From the NCBI GenBank assembly GCA_018136815.1, contig CM030939.1:1363782-1427781 (forward strand): a DNA stretch of 64,000 bases, read 5' to 3'. The notes under the pieces were generated by a model, which saw nothing but the letters and a program-made list of their open reading frames with translations, ran no database searches and was not told the DNA's origin. A program made the position numbers and the translations under genes. This stretch comes from Isochrysis galbana (Eukaryota > Haptophyta > Isochrysidales > Isochrysidaceae). Positions 28,731-38,923 of this stretch are shown piece by piece (the first letter of the stretch is position 1; each line of letters begins with the position of its first letter).

Positions 28731-30154
28731 TTCAGGTTTTTGATATCCCCGCCTAGCTCGCGGCAGTTGCGAACGGAGTATTCGATGGGGTAGGGAGCCC
28801 CGTCGACTTTGAGCAGAAGTTTGCGCGGGAAGTCGAAGGAGGCGAAGGTTCCATGCTTCGGGGCAACATAGAGGTGGTACACCTCTTTCTTGCCTTGCGT
28901 TACTAGAATTCCCTCCTTGGTGAGGATTTTGGTGCGCTCTTGGTTGCCTTGGAGAAAAAAGAAGCCTTGGTTCTCGACCGCCTTAGCGAGCGAGCTAATC
29001 GTGATGAGGCTCTTTAGCTCGAACTTGTAGTTGCGCACCACCAGGTGCGCCGACGCGTCCTTGTACGCGCTGGCCAGCGCCTTGTTGGACGCACGCGGGA
29101 GTCCGTTGAACTTTTCATCGAGCGTTTGGTACTTAACCGCAATCGGACACGGGATGCCCGCCTTGCGAAAATCCGCAACATCCTTGTATTGCTCCCTGAA
29201 CTGGTTGGCGCAATCCGCCGTGACGAGAATCTCCCATGGGCCGGCGGCGCTCTTAGAGAGGAAGTCGGGCTCCAGGTCTACACCTTCTAGTTTGTTCAGG
29301 TGCGCGACGATCGCGCCAAGGATTTCTTCGTCTTTGGCTTTGTGGCCTTTCTCGTACGCCGTAAAGATGATGATGATTTTATGAGAGTGTGGAAATTCGG
29401 CCTCCTCTTCAGGTTCAGGCTCTAGGTCTTCGTCGAGGAGTGCCACCTGCGTGGTCGGGGTGAAGGGTGGGGTTAGCCTCTTGTGTGCTCCTGTTTTTCC
29501 ATGGCCCGTGGGGTCCATCGTTTCCGTGACTCTGTCGCCCCTTTTTGGGGTTGTTGTGTGATTTGTCCTCTGTGGTGGTCCTTCCTGGTGTTGGTGGTCA
29601 TGGTGTTGGGCCTCCTGGGCTGTCGTCGCGTCCGTTTCTCGCGCGCGTGCGACGTGATTGTCGGCCCGTCCCTGGGCGTCACTGGAGGGCCTCCCTCCTG
29701 TGCCGCCTCTCCTTTGTCTCCTGTCCCCCTTCCTGGGGGCCTCAGTGTGCTCTTGGATCTTTTCCTTGTTTTGGTGCGGCAACTCCCCATTGGGGTTCTG
29801 CCTGTGGTGGTGCCGGGCCAGCCCCTCGCGCCGGAGCGCGAGGGCGGTATCGCGGCTGTGTAAGGGCCGGGCCCGGAGGCCTCCCTTGTTGGAGCGTCCC
29901 TCTGGTGGTGCGGTGTGGGTGGTGTGGCTGTGGGTTGTGCTGTAGGTGTGTTGCTTGCTGTCTGCTGCCAGCATGGCAGCTTTGTTCTTGGCGTTCGTGG
30001 CAATGCGCGGGCGTGGCTTGCCGGCTCCTGTGCCCACCTGGCTGGGAGGGTCGTCCTGGCGCGGTCGCTTCGGCGACAGCGGCGTGTCTATGAGTTCTTC
30101 GTCCATCGCGGCGAGGGCAGCGGCAGCGAGAGCGGGCGGCGGCGCGCGCTCCAT
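28724..30154 (-). CDS. LINE ORF1-like protein, C-terminus cut by an inserted element
   Basis: 476-codon ORF from ATG 30154 (MERAPPPALAAAALAAMDEE). Residues 1-240 are a low-complexity, Arg/His/Gln/Thr-rich basic region; an acidic hinge (DEDLEPEPEEEAEF) follows; 260-476 is a folded-looking domain with blocks KIIIIFTAYEKGHKA and AGPWEILVTADCANQFREQY. I infer an ORF1-type RNA-binding protein because the start and leader match the LINE 5' fragments and reverse transcriptase relics lie downstream in the same direction. No Cys-His zinc knuckle is present. The last residues and stop come from the element ending at 28730, so the native C-terminus is lost. Confidence 0.55.
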   Translation of the reverse strand: MERAPPPALAAAALAAMDEELIDTPLSPKRPRQDDPPSQVGTGAGKPRPRIATNAKNKAAMLAADSKQHTYSTTHSHTTHTAPPEGRSNKGGLRARPLHSRDTALALRREGLARHHHRQNPNGELPHQNKEKIQEHTEAPRKGDRRQRRGGTGGRPSSDAQGRADNHVARARETDATTAQEAQHHDHQHQEGPPQRTNHTTTPKRGDRVTETMDPTGHGKTGAHKRLTPPFTPTTQVALLDEDLEPEPEEEAEFPHSHKIIIIFTAYEKGHKAKDEEILGAIVAHLNKLEGVDLEPDFLSKSAAGPWEILVTADCANQFREQYKDVADFRKAGIPCPIAVKYQTLDEKFNGLPRASNKALASAYKDASAHLVVRNYKFELKSLITISSLAKAVENQGFFFLQGNQERTKILTKEGILVTQGKKEVYHLYVAPKHGTFASFDFPRKLLLKVDGAPYPIEYSVRNCRELGGDIKNLNG

Positions 30155-30186
30155 GACCCTATCGTTTTAACGATAGTTGTTCAACT
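30155..30186 (-). promoter_or_regulatory. Hairpin directly upstream of LINE ORF1 start
   Basis: On the minus strand the bases before the ATG read AACTATCGTTAAAACGATAG, an 8-bp stem (CTATCGTT/AACGATAG). Other copies (9692, 27733, 36787) have AACTAT-TGTT-ATAGTT, a shorter stem with a different loop at the same place. A structural role in the 5' UTR is inference. Confidence 0.5.
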
Positions 30187-30189
30187 CTA

Positions 30190-30756
30190 ACTCAAGACCC
30201 ATGTTGATACACTTCTCGTTTTCACCCCACTCTTGTGGGCCACAAGTACCTACAACTACAACTCAGTGCCCTGCCTTGGGCCCTCTTTCAACACTTCACT
30301 CCCTCTCCCGCTCCCTCTTCCAACTACAACCAACTCAAGAAGCACAAGCCCCCTCGCCCTCTGATTCAAGCACCAAAAATTTCGACTCAAGACAAGAGGG
30401 AGGACATGTCTTGAGGCGGCGTCGCTGCCCATGCCTAGCGCAAGGATATAGCGCCCCCACTCAGACATCTCCTTCCCCACAGCTCCTCTCTGAGGAGTGG
30501 CTCCTCACCCTCCCATTAGGCCCCCTTGCTTGCGAGACCATAACAGGATCCTGGCATCCTGGCGCGGGGGGTTGTCTGAGTGCGGAGGGAGGGGCGCTTC
30601 GGCTAGCGCAGGTAGATAGCTAGTGAAAGAGCTGAGTGGCATAAGGGGGAAGGGTGCTTGCGCTTGCCGCGGCAGGGAGTCCTGTCTTGAGTGAGCGCTA
30701 GTCCCGTTCCTTTGCCGCGCCGCGACCCATAAAAATTTGTTTAAAATTTAAATTTA
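30190..30756. other. Non-coding spacer before the satellite
   Basis: No repeat match or credible ORF recognised. The last 30 bases are AT-rich (AAATTTGTTTAAAATTTAAA). Confidence 0.4.
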
Positions 30757-33700
30757 TACTGCCAGCCGTTCATGCGCCTATACTATACTGCCAGCTATTC
30801 ATGCGCCTGTACTATACTGCCAACCATTCATGCGCCTATACTATACTGCCAGCCATTCATGCGCCTGTACTATACTGCTAGCTATTCATGCGCCTGTACT
30901 ATACTGCATACTGCCAGCCATTCATGCGCCTATACTATACTGCTAGCTACTCAGGCGCTTGTACTATACTGCCAGCCATTCATGCGCCTATACTATACTG
31001 CCAGCTATTCATGCGCCTGTACTATACTGCCAGCTATTCATGCGCCTGTACTATACTGCCAGCTATTCATGCGCCTGTACTATACTGCCAGCTATTCATG
31101 CGCCTGTACTATACTGCCAGCCATTCATGCGCCTGTACTATACTGCCAGCTATTCATGCGCCTGTACTATACTGCCAGCCATTCATGCGCCTGTACTATA
31201 CTGCCAGCTATTCATGCGCCTGTACTATACTGCCAGCTATTCATGCGCCTGTACTATACTGCCAGCTATTCATGCGCCTGTACTATACTGCCAGCCATTC
31301 ATGCGCCTGTACTATACTGCCAGCTATTCATGCGCCTGTACTATACTGCCAGCTATTCATGCGCCTGTACTATACTGCCAGCCATTCATGCGCCTGTACG
31401 ATACTTCCAGCTATTCATGCGCCTGTACTATACTGCCAGCCATTCATGCGCCTGTACTATACTGCCAGCTATTCATGCGCCTGTACTATACTGCCAGCCA
31501 TTCATGCGCCAGTACTATACTGCCAGCTATTCATGCGCCTGTACTATACTGCCAGCCATTCATGCGCCTGTACTATACTGCCAGCTATTCATGCGCCTGT
31601 ACTATACTGCCAGCTATTCATGCGCCTGTACTATACTGCCAGCTATTCATGCGCCTGTACTATACTGCCAGCTATTCATGCGCCTGTACTATACTGCCAG
31701 CCATTCATGCGCCTGTACTATACTGCCAGCTATTCATGCGCCTGTACTATACTGCCAGCTATTCATGCGCCTGTACTATACTGCCAGCCATTCATGCGCC
31801 TGTACTATACTGCCAGCCATTCATGCGCCTGTACTATACTGCCAGCTATTCATGCGCCTGTACTATACTGCCAGCTATTCATGCGCCTGTACTATACTGC
31901 CAGCTATTCATGCGCCTGTACTATACTGCCAGCTATTCATGCGCCTGTACTATACTGCCAGCTATTCATGCGCCTGTACTATACTGCCAGCTATTCATGC
32001 GCCTGTACTTTACTGCCAGCTATTCATGCGCCTGTACTATACTGCCAGCTATTCATGCGCCTGTACTATACTGCCAGCTATTCATGCGCCTGTACTATAC
32101 TGCCAGCTATTCATGCGCCTGTACTATACTGCCAGCTATTCATGCGCCTGTACTATACTGCCAGCTATTCATGCGCCTGTACTATACTGCCAGCCATTCA
32201 TGCGCCTGTACTATACTGCCAGCTATTCATGCGCCTATACTATACTGCCAGCCATTCATGCGCCTGTACTATACTGCCAGCCATTCATGCGCCTGTACTA
32301 TACTGCCAGCCATTCATGCGCCTGTACTATACTGCCAGCTATTCATGCGCCTGTACTATACTGCCAGCCATTCATGCGCCTGTACTATACTGCCAGCCAT
32401 TCATGCGCCTGTACTATACTGCCAGCTATTCATGCGCCTGTACTATACTGCATACTGCCAGCCATTCATGCGCCTATACTATACTGCTAGCTACTCAGGC
32501 GCTTGTACTATACTGCCAGCCATTCATGCGCCTATACTATACTGCCAGCTATTCATGCGCCTGTACTATACTGCCAGCTATTCATGCGCCTGTACTATAC
32601 TGCCAGCTATTCATGCGCCTGTACTATACTGCCAGCCATTCATGCGCCTGTACTATACTGCCAGCTATTCATGCGCCTGTACTATACTGCCAGCTATTCA
32701 TGCGCCTGTACTATACTGCCAGCCATTCATGCGCCTGTACTATACTGCCAGCTATTCATGCGCCTGTACTATACTGCCAGCTATTCATGCGCCTGTACTA
32801 TACTGCCAGCTATTCATGCGCCTGTACTATACTGCCAGCTATTCATGCGCCTGTACTATACTGCCAGCCATTCATGCGCCTGTACTATACTGCCAGCTAT
32901 TCATGCGCCTATACTATACTGCCAGCCATTCATGCGCCTGTACTATACTGCCAGCCATTCATGCGCCTGTACTATACTGCCAGCCATTCATGCGCCTGTA
33001 CTATACTGCCAGCTATTCATGCGCCTGTACTATACTGCCAGCCATTCATGCGCCTGTACTATACTGCCAGCCATTCATGCGCCTGTACTATACTGCCAGC
33101 TATTCATGCGCCTGTACTATACTGCATACTGCCAGCCATTCATGCGCCTATACTATACTGCTAGCTACTCAGGCGCTTGTACTATACTGCCAGCTATTCA
33201 TGCGCCTATACTATACTGCCAGCTATTCATGCGCCTGTACTATACTGCCAGCTATTCATGCGCCTGTACTATACTGCCAGCTATTCATGCGCCTGTACTA
33301 TACTGCCAGCCATTCATGCGCCTGTACTATACTGCCAGCTATTCATGCGCCTGTACTATACTGCCAGCTATTCATGCGCCTGTACTATACTGCCAGCCAT
33401 TCATGCGCCTGTACTATACTGCCAGCCATTCATGCGCCTGTACTATACTGCCAGCTATTCATGCGCCTGTACTATACTGCCAGCCATTCATGCGCCTGTA
33501 CTATACTGCCAGCTATTCATGCGCCTGTACTATACTGCCAGCTATTCATGCGCCTGTACTATACTGCCAGCTATTCATGCGCCTGTACTATACTGCCAGC
33601 CATTCATGCGCCTGTACTATACTGCCAGCTATTCATGCGCCTGTACTATACTGCCAGCTATTCATGCGCCTGTACTTTACTGCCAGCTATTCATGCGCCT

Positions 33701-34276
33701 GTACTATACTGCCAGCTATTCATGCGCCTGTACTATACTGCCAGCCATTCATGCGCCTGTACTATACTGCCAGCTATTCATGCGCCTGTACTATACTGCC
33801 AGCTATTCATGCGCCTGTACTATACTGCCAGCCATTCATGCGCCTGTACTATACTGCCAGCCATTCATGCGCCTGTACTATACTGCCAGCTATTCATGCG
33901 CCTGTACTATACTGCCAGCTATTCATGCGCCTATACTATACTGCCAGCCATTCATGCGCCTGTACTATACTGCCAGCTATTCATGCGCCTGTACTATACT
34001 GCCAGCTATTCATGCGCCTGTACTTTACTGCCAGCTATTCATGCGCCTGTACTATACTGCCAGCTATTCATGCGCCTGTACTATACTGCCAGCCATTCAT
34101 GCGCCTGTACTATACTGCCAGCTATTCATGCGCCTGTACTATACTGCCAGCTATTCATGCGCCTGTACTATACTGCCAGCCATTCATGCGCCTGTACTAT
34201 ACTGCCAGCCATTCATGCGCCTGTACTATACTGCCAGCTATTCATGCGCCTGTACTATACTGCCAGCCATTCATGC
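30757..34276 (+). repeat. 29-bp satellite, about 121 tandem units with higher-order markers
   Basis: The unit runs TACTATACTGCCAGC(T/C)ATTC plus ATGCGCCTG. Most differences are T/C at one site. Because 29 is not a multiple of 3 and the unit has no stop in any plus frame, all three forward frames stay open for 570-1125 codons; these ORFs are by-products. A distinctive marker (a 7-bp CATACTG insertion followed by a GCTAGCTACTCAGGCGCTTG unit) occurs at 30905, 32449 and 33123, spacings 1544 (53x29+7) and 674 (23x29+7), so the array grew partly by segment duplication. Confidence 0.95.
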
Positions 34277-34317
34277 GCTTCCTCTGCGAAGGAGAGGCGG
34301 TCCCCGAGCCTCACTGA

Positions 34318-34331
34318 CACTATATATAGAG
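34318..34331 (+). promoter_or_regulatory. TATA-like box
   Basis: ACTATATATAGAG lies about 190 bases before the ATG at 34512 and just after the satellite. It is the clearest TATA-like sequence near a gene start in the window, though no transcription start can be seen. Confidence 0.35.
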
Positions 34332-34511
34332 TCTAACTGTCGTATTCCTAGAAGCCAGAGACCGCGTCCGCCCGCCCGCTCGCCGGGCCCTCCCTCCTCC
34401 CCCTCGCACTCTCTGCCTCGCTCTTGCGCCTCTCCTCGTGCACGGCGCAAGGAGCCTGCCGGTGGTGCGTGCAGAGTTCGTCTGTCTCACCTCTTGCCGA
34501 CGAGCGAGCCC

Positions 34512-35063
34512 ATGCCAGGCCGGCGGCGTGTGCCGCCCGCTCGCTTTGGCGAGAGTGACAATTTGGCAGACGAGAGCACCAGCCTGCCGACAAAAAAGGG
34601 AAAGGCCGCGCCGAAGGGGGCGCCGGTGGCGCCGATCAAGCTGACACTCACTCTTGGTGGCACTTCGATCGCGGCCGCGGAAATGGTAACCGAGAAAGCA
34701 CCGACTGAAGTGCCGGGCCCCGAGATTCCGCAGCACTCGCGAGAGGAGCTGCAGCTGCTGGAAAAGTACGTCGAGCTGCGCGAGGCGCTGGCCAATCACG
34801 CGAAGGCAAAGGCCCACCCGGCTTGCGCCACGGGCGGCGCGGCGCCGACTACGTCTACTGTCGATCAAGCTGTACGTGCGCTCCGAGAGGGCAACTCAGC
34901 GCAGACACCCGCGCAAAAGCGGCCCACTGCCAAGCGTGCGCGCTCAGTGCAGCCGGCGCCCACCTCATTCGGCTCCTTTGGGATGAGTATGGAGCCGCCG
35001 GCGCTTCCACACGGGCTGGAAAATACTGGGGGCGCGATTGCATATTCTGACGATTGGGATTGA
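34512..35063 (+). CDS. Hypothetical acidic/Ala-rich protein
   Basis: 183 residues from ATG 34512 to TGA 35063. The N-terminal 45 residues are basic with KKGKAAPKGAP; a strand-like IKLTLTLGG follows; then a helix REELQLLEKYVELREALANH; then a Lys/Arg patch TAKRARS that could be a nuclear signal. It ends in an acidic SDDWD. No family recognised. The GC-rich third positions resemble host genes. The frame continues upstream without a stop into the satellite, so the start is chosen as the first ATG after the satellite. It could instead be a gag-like or other element-borne protein. Confidence 0.45.
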   Translation: MPGRRRVPPARFGESDNLADESTSLPTKKGKAAPKGAPVAPIKLTLTLGGTSIAAAEMVTEKAPTEVPGPEIPQHSREELQLLEKYVELREALANHAKAKAHPACATGGAAPTTSTVDQAVRALREGNSAQTPAQKRPTAKRARSVQPAPTSFGSFGMSMEPPALPHGLENTGGAIAYSDDWD

Positions 35064-35194
35064 GGTTCATGCGGCAATTGAGTAAGGATAGTGGCGTCAT
35101 GTCATGCACAAAAAATGAGCTAGATGCATACAAGTGTGCGCCGCGTCATGCAGTCAACACACACTATGCCATGCCTTCCTACTGAGGGGTTGAA

Positions 35195-35290
35195 AGGGCA
35201 TCGAGCACCTTGAGTGCCACCAATGGACACAGGGTAACATGCGTGCCTTAAGACCACAGTGTCGCTTAGACCACTCGGCCACGGGCTGGG
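35195..35290 (-). tRNA. tRNA-Leu-like sequence, probably a pseudogene or SINE head
   Basis: The minus strand carries GTGGCCGAGTGGTCTAAGCG, an excellent tRNA-Leu/Ser D-arm (box A), then CTTAAGG at anticodon-loop distance (anticodon UAA would be Leu). The anticodon stem has two mismatches, the T-arm is poor and the acceptor ends do not pair, so it is unlikely to be functional. Confidence 0.3.
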
Positions 35291-35543
35291 GGAAGAGCAA
35301 CCACAATCGCAGCATGGGCATTGATGACACAAGACGCCCTAAATCCTAAATGAGGGAATTTCATTTTCACGGTTGCGCATAAGAGTTGAAATCTATGCAT
35401 CGCATCGCAATAATAATGGTGGCTATCGTTGTCTTGCAAGCTTCCTGGGAGAGGATAGCGCGGGCGCTATGGCTATGGCTATGCTCTTTGCTAGGTGTTA
35501 TGGCCATGGGCAAGGTGTCAAAAATCGGTGAAGTCGCCCTACA

Positions 35544-36210
35544 CGGACAAAAAATTCCGTCCTAGAAACTAGGACCACGTCCTAGAAAATTCTTGGATTT
35601 CTAGGACTCTGCCGATCATGCCTCCATTGTAGCCCATGGTGAGCTTATGAGACATCCCATCACCTGGAGCAAACCATCTCCACAACCCATTCAACCTTAG
35701 CTCTCCCCATGACCAACTCTGCGGAGCTTGTCTTTGCTTACTTTTGCTACCACATTCAGCATGCGGTGCTGCACTCGGGCGTCCGCTCGCACCAGAGGAG
35801 TTTTATTTTAGACCTTTTGGAGCAGTAGGCTAGCGGATTGGACACTTAGATGACAAAACCAAGCTTGGTGGTCACTGAAGGTCTCAAAGAGGGCAGTCAA
35901 AGCAACATTTCATCTCCTGGGGACCATGGGTAGAAGAGCTCCCCATTGGGTGGTATCAGCCATTTCTCCCGTTTCTAGGACAAGCAGCAATTCCGACCAG
36001 GTGACCCGCACACGCGTCACAAAACTTGGTGTTGCTGAGGGAATGGTGCCTAGGTACACTTGGAACATTTAATGAGGACATGCATGTGGTAACTCAATAG
36101 CCAAGGTTTGGGACAAAATAACATGGTATGCTCATGTTCTCACCTAGCAAAGTAGCAAAGTCCGTCCTAGTTTCTAGGACTGGTCCTAGAAAGCTGGGTA
36201 CCTTTATCCG
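35544..36210. mobile_element. 667-bp non-autonomous DNA element with TCCTAGAAACTAGGA words
   Basis: Left end CGGACAAAAAATTCCGTCC, right end GGTACCTTTATCCG: short inverted termini CGGAYAAA. A 4-bp TACA flanks both ends (35540-35543, 36211-36214). Subterminal palindromes TCCTAGAAACTAGGA / TCCTAGTTTCTAGGA and further CCTAGAAA words sit inside both ends. A truncated copy is at 28460-28730. No ORF. Superfamily not assigned. Confidence 0.75.
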
Positions 36211-36214
36211 TACA

Positions 36215-36344
36215 ACTTTCTTTGAAAGTTGTTCTTTGTTTGTCGCGATGTCTCAGAGAAAGAAATAAAAAAAATCAACAATAATTAACTAGAACTAGCC
36301 GCCACTGGCCACTGGCATGTGACGGATCGAGCATGACCAAGATG
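36215..36344. other. AT-rich spacer
   Basis: No supported feature. Confidence 0.3.
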
Positions 36345-36710
36345 TCGTTCCGTCAATTATGGGACATCAATCGAATGCGGAGCCATCAAACATCAAATGT
36401 CCATAGTTATTTATATAACAATATTCACATATGATGACCCTATTATCGATGTTTAACATATACGGCGCACGCTTTCAGGGGTTGGGCTAATTTTGGCATT
36501 CAGTCCCTCGCCCATAGCTCGCAGGGTGCAATAATCACACCTGTGTAACATGTGCCGGCAAAGGCTCACAATTACTCCAGGTGGCCACGCCGTGCGTGCC
36601 GATGTGCATCGGTTCCCCCGCGGAGACGCCGTGCATGCGCATGTCGACTGGTTTCTCTGCCGTTCCCTACAATTACGTAAACATGCAATATAAGAGAGAT
36701 CTCTCACGGG
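36345..36710 (+). repeat. Dispersed repeat modules, second locus
   Basis: Shares with 21265-21690 the blocks TTCCGTCAAT...GGGACATCA, AAATGTCCATAGTT and GATGTGCATCGGTTCCCCCG. The order is the same, suggesting one larger element whose middle has decayed. Confidence 0.6.
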
Positions 36711-36786
36711 ACGTGTGATGAGTGATGAGTTGCAATCACCCATGTGCACCACATCCACATCGCTTTTCGCTCTCTTTGCGTGGGCA

Positions 36787-36840
36787 TCAAAAACTATTGT
36801 TATAGTCTTAGCGATGGAGCGCGCGCCGAGGTCGTTTGCC
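36787..36840 (+). mobile_element. LINE 5' hairpin and start, copy 3 (short)
   Basis: ACTATTGTTATAGTCTTAGCG followed by ATGGAGCGCGCGCCG, the same hairpin-ATG arrangement as the other LINE 5' ends. The coding part is lost after a few codons. Confidence 0.55.
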
Positions 36841-38193
36841 TTCATTTGGTACCCCTCGTTTCCAAATACGCGATGCGGGGCCACCACGAGGGAGTCCCAA
36901 TCCTAGGGGTGGGAGGGCGAGGGAGGGTGAAGGCGCGGGGGCGGCCCCAGTCTCGGCCGCGTCACAGGTACCCCTCCTGCCCTTGCGCCCTGTCCCTGCG
37001 CCCCTGCTCTCCCTCTTTGTCGACCCCACCTCTCCCTCCGCCCCCTCGACTGCCTCCCTTGGTCACGTAGCCGCCACGCGCCTCCGACAGGTACTTGCGG
37101 AGCTCGGTGCGACGACGGTCGACCTCCTCCTCGGTCATCATGGATCCGTTCTTCGCTGCCATCGCTCGACGCTCAGTCCGCGGCCTTTCTCCCTCCCCCT
37201 CTGCGACTTCTCTCTTTGACTCCAATAATAGGGTCGTCGGAGATTGCTCGTCACCGAGTTTCGCGTGTCTTCGGAATCATTCCCTCCCTTTCGTTGTTGT
37301 AGTAGATTGTTCCTCTTTCTTCGCTGTCGCCGTTGTTTGCAGGAGATGAGACGCGTGTCGTCTGCGGTTGCACCCACCGCAACACCCGAGCAAAACTCCT
37401 GTAAAAGGGAGAAATGGGTGGGACGATGCGTACAAATAGGTTGCCGCGTCAAGCTTCCGAATTTGTGCTCAAAGGGCCCACGGGTGCTCTCGTCTTCTAT
37501 TTCCAGCGTCGCCTTCCATGTTTGGTTTCTCGGTTAACTTGGGTGCCTCTCGCCTCGTTGTTCTAATTCTGGGTTTCTTCTATTTCGGTTGATTTGTTCG
37601 CGGATTTCTCCTATTTCGGTTGCTTTGTTCTCCTTCCATGCCGCTCGTCGAGACGACTCGAATTTAGTCGGGGAGTGTCGTATTCCATACGATGACAGAC
37701 TTTTACTTCTAACCGGTGGTTTATTTTAAGCCTCAAGGTCTCGTCGGCGACATTCTACCCCTTCTCTTACTTTCTTTCGATGTCATCAAACGTTCCACGA
37801 CTGTCTTCCGTCTTCTCTTCATGCATCGGTTGTAGTCTTCCGTCTTCTCTTCGTATATCGGCGGTAGCTCCACAGCGAGGTCTGCTCTCGTTGTTCCGAC
37901 TTCTCTGTTTCGCATGTCTGTGCGCCGATGAGTTGCCTTGGTGCCGACGCTTGACAGTCCGCCCTGAGTGTGGTTAGTTTTCGCCCTGTTTGGTTTAGTT
38001 CGTGTGTGTCTGTGTGGCGAGGGGTCTTTTTGAGTCCCTGCGTTGTAGTCTCTCGTGTCTACCTTGGACCTAAGAAGCTCTCATTCTCCTTCTCTCTCTT
38101 CCTCTAGCTCGCTAGCTAGCCTCGGCCCTACCCTCCAACGCCGCGCGTTGTGAGCCTCCGAACCTCCTTCTCTCTTCTCGTCCCTCGCACTCG
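36841..38193. other. Long region without a supported gene
   Basis: A minus-strand frame from ATG 37161 reads MAAKNGSMMTEEEVDRRRTE then LRKYLSEARGGYVTKGG and stops at 36962. It could be a first exon, but no continuation was found, so no gene is called. 37400-38190 is pyrimidine-rich on the plus strand without coding signal. Confidence 0.35.
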
Positions 38194-38420
38194 ATGGTAG
38201 AAGCTGTCAGACCCGACTTCTACTATGACCTCTCAGACATATTCCCGCAAGCAACCACTTACGACTCTTTCACGGCCGCGTCAGCTGCCGGCTCGATCGA
38301 ACGGCCCTCTGCCCACGAGCCAGTAGTCATCGCGTGTTCGACAAAGCGGCAAGGGGGCTGGACCTACGACACATTACCTAAAGTAGCTAAATCTCTGGGT
38401 AGGAATCACAGCAGTTATTA
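38194..38420 (+). mobile_element. LINE reverse transcriptase tail relic, copy 3
   Basis: Reads DFYYDLSDIFPQATTYDSFT then AASAAGSIERPSAHEPVVIA, near-identical to the tail in 28140-28240 (minus). It continues QGGWTYDTLPKVAKSL to a stop at 38421. Confidence 0.6.
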
Positions 38421-38487
38421 AAGAGGGAGCCTAAAGTACTTAAGGGAGAATAACCAAAGCTAACACCGAAATCAAAGGACGAGCCAC

Positions 38488-38691
38488 AGTCTCCCGCCCC
38501 CTTCTTCCAACTCCTGGCCGAAGCAGCGCGCGCGGCCTCCCCGGAACCAGCTTCTCCGCTAATGAGGGAACTGGGGAAGGGGGAGGGGGTTGTTAGGGGT
38601 TAAGGTTGGGTAGTAGGGAGGTACACTAGCACACTGCCTCACGCCGCACACGTAGCGGGGTTTTTTAAGAAGATTTTTTTTTCTCTTTGCG
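38488..38691 (+). repeat. Dispersed ~200-bp repeat, copy A
   Basis: Starts AGTCTCCCGCCCCCTTC, contains GGCCGAAGCAGCGCGCGCGG and TTAGGGGTTAAGGTTGGGTAG, and ends GGGGTTTTTTAAGAAG plus a T-run. About 97 percent identical by eye to 56534-56732. Confidence 0.85.
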
Positions 38692-38923
38692 TGGGCATGA
38701 TATTTTTTTGTTACCTGTTGAGCACACACGTAGGGTGACCCAATAGCGCAACTGGGCTCATTCACTATGAATTTTTACCACATGGTGGTGCTTGTGCGCG
38801 AGTGACTAGTCTGGGTGCTACACTTTTGATTGAATGCGCTCAACGTCGGCAAATGTTGTACTAGTAAGGGTGTTCATGGCAGCGCCTTCTCCCACCCATC
38901 GCTCATCGTCAACGTGCCAGTGC
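38692..38923. other. Spacer at the 3' side of the polymerase gene
   Basis: CTCTTTGCGTGGGCAT at 38692 also occurs at 36774, just before a LINE start. A direct repeat AACGTGCCAGTGCTCAGCCT at about 38910 recurs about 40 bases later, across the stop of the gene. Confidence 0.4.

Noticed and set aside
30757-34276. CRISPR-like array
   Set aside because: Units are directly adjacent with no unique spacers, and the context is eukaryotic.
30772-34336. Three overlapping plus-strand ORFs of 570-1125 codons repeating a 29-residue unit
   Set aside because: They follow from a stop-free 29-bp satellite read in three frames. Identical peptides in all frames and no start context mean there is no evidence of translation.
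36962-37161. Minus-strand gene starting MAAKNGSMMTEEEVDRRRTE
   Set aside because: It looks like a plausible first exon, but no downstream exon or family match could be found before the repeat modules; left uncalled.
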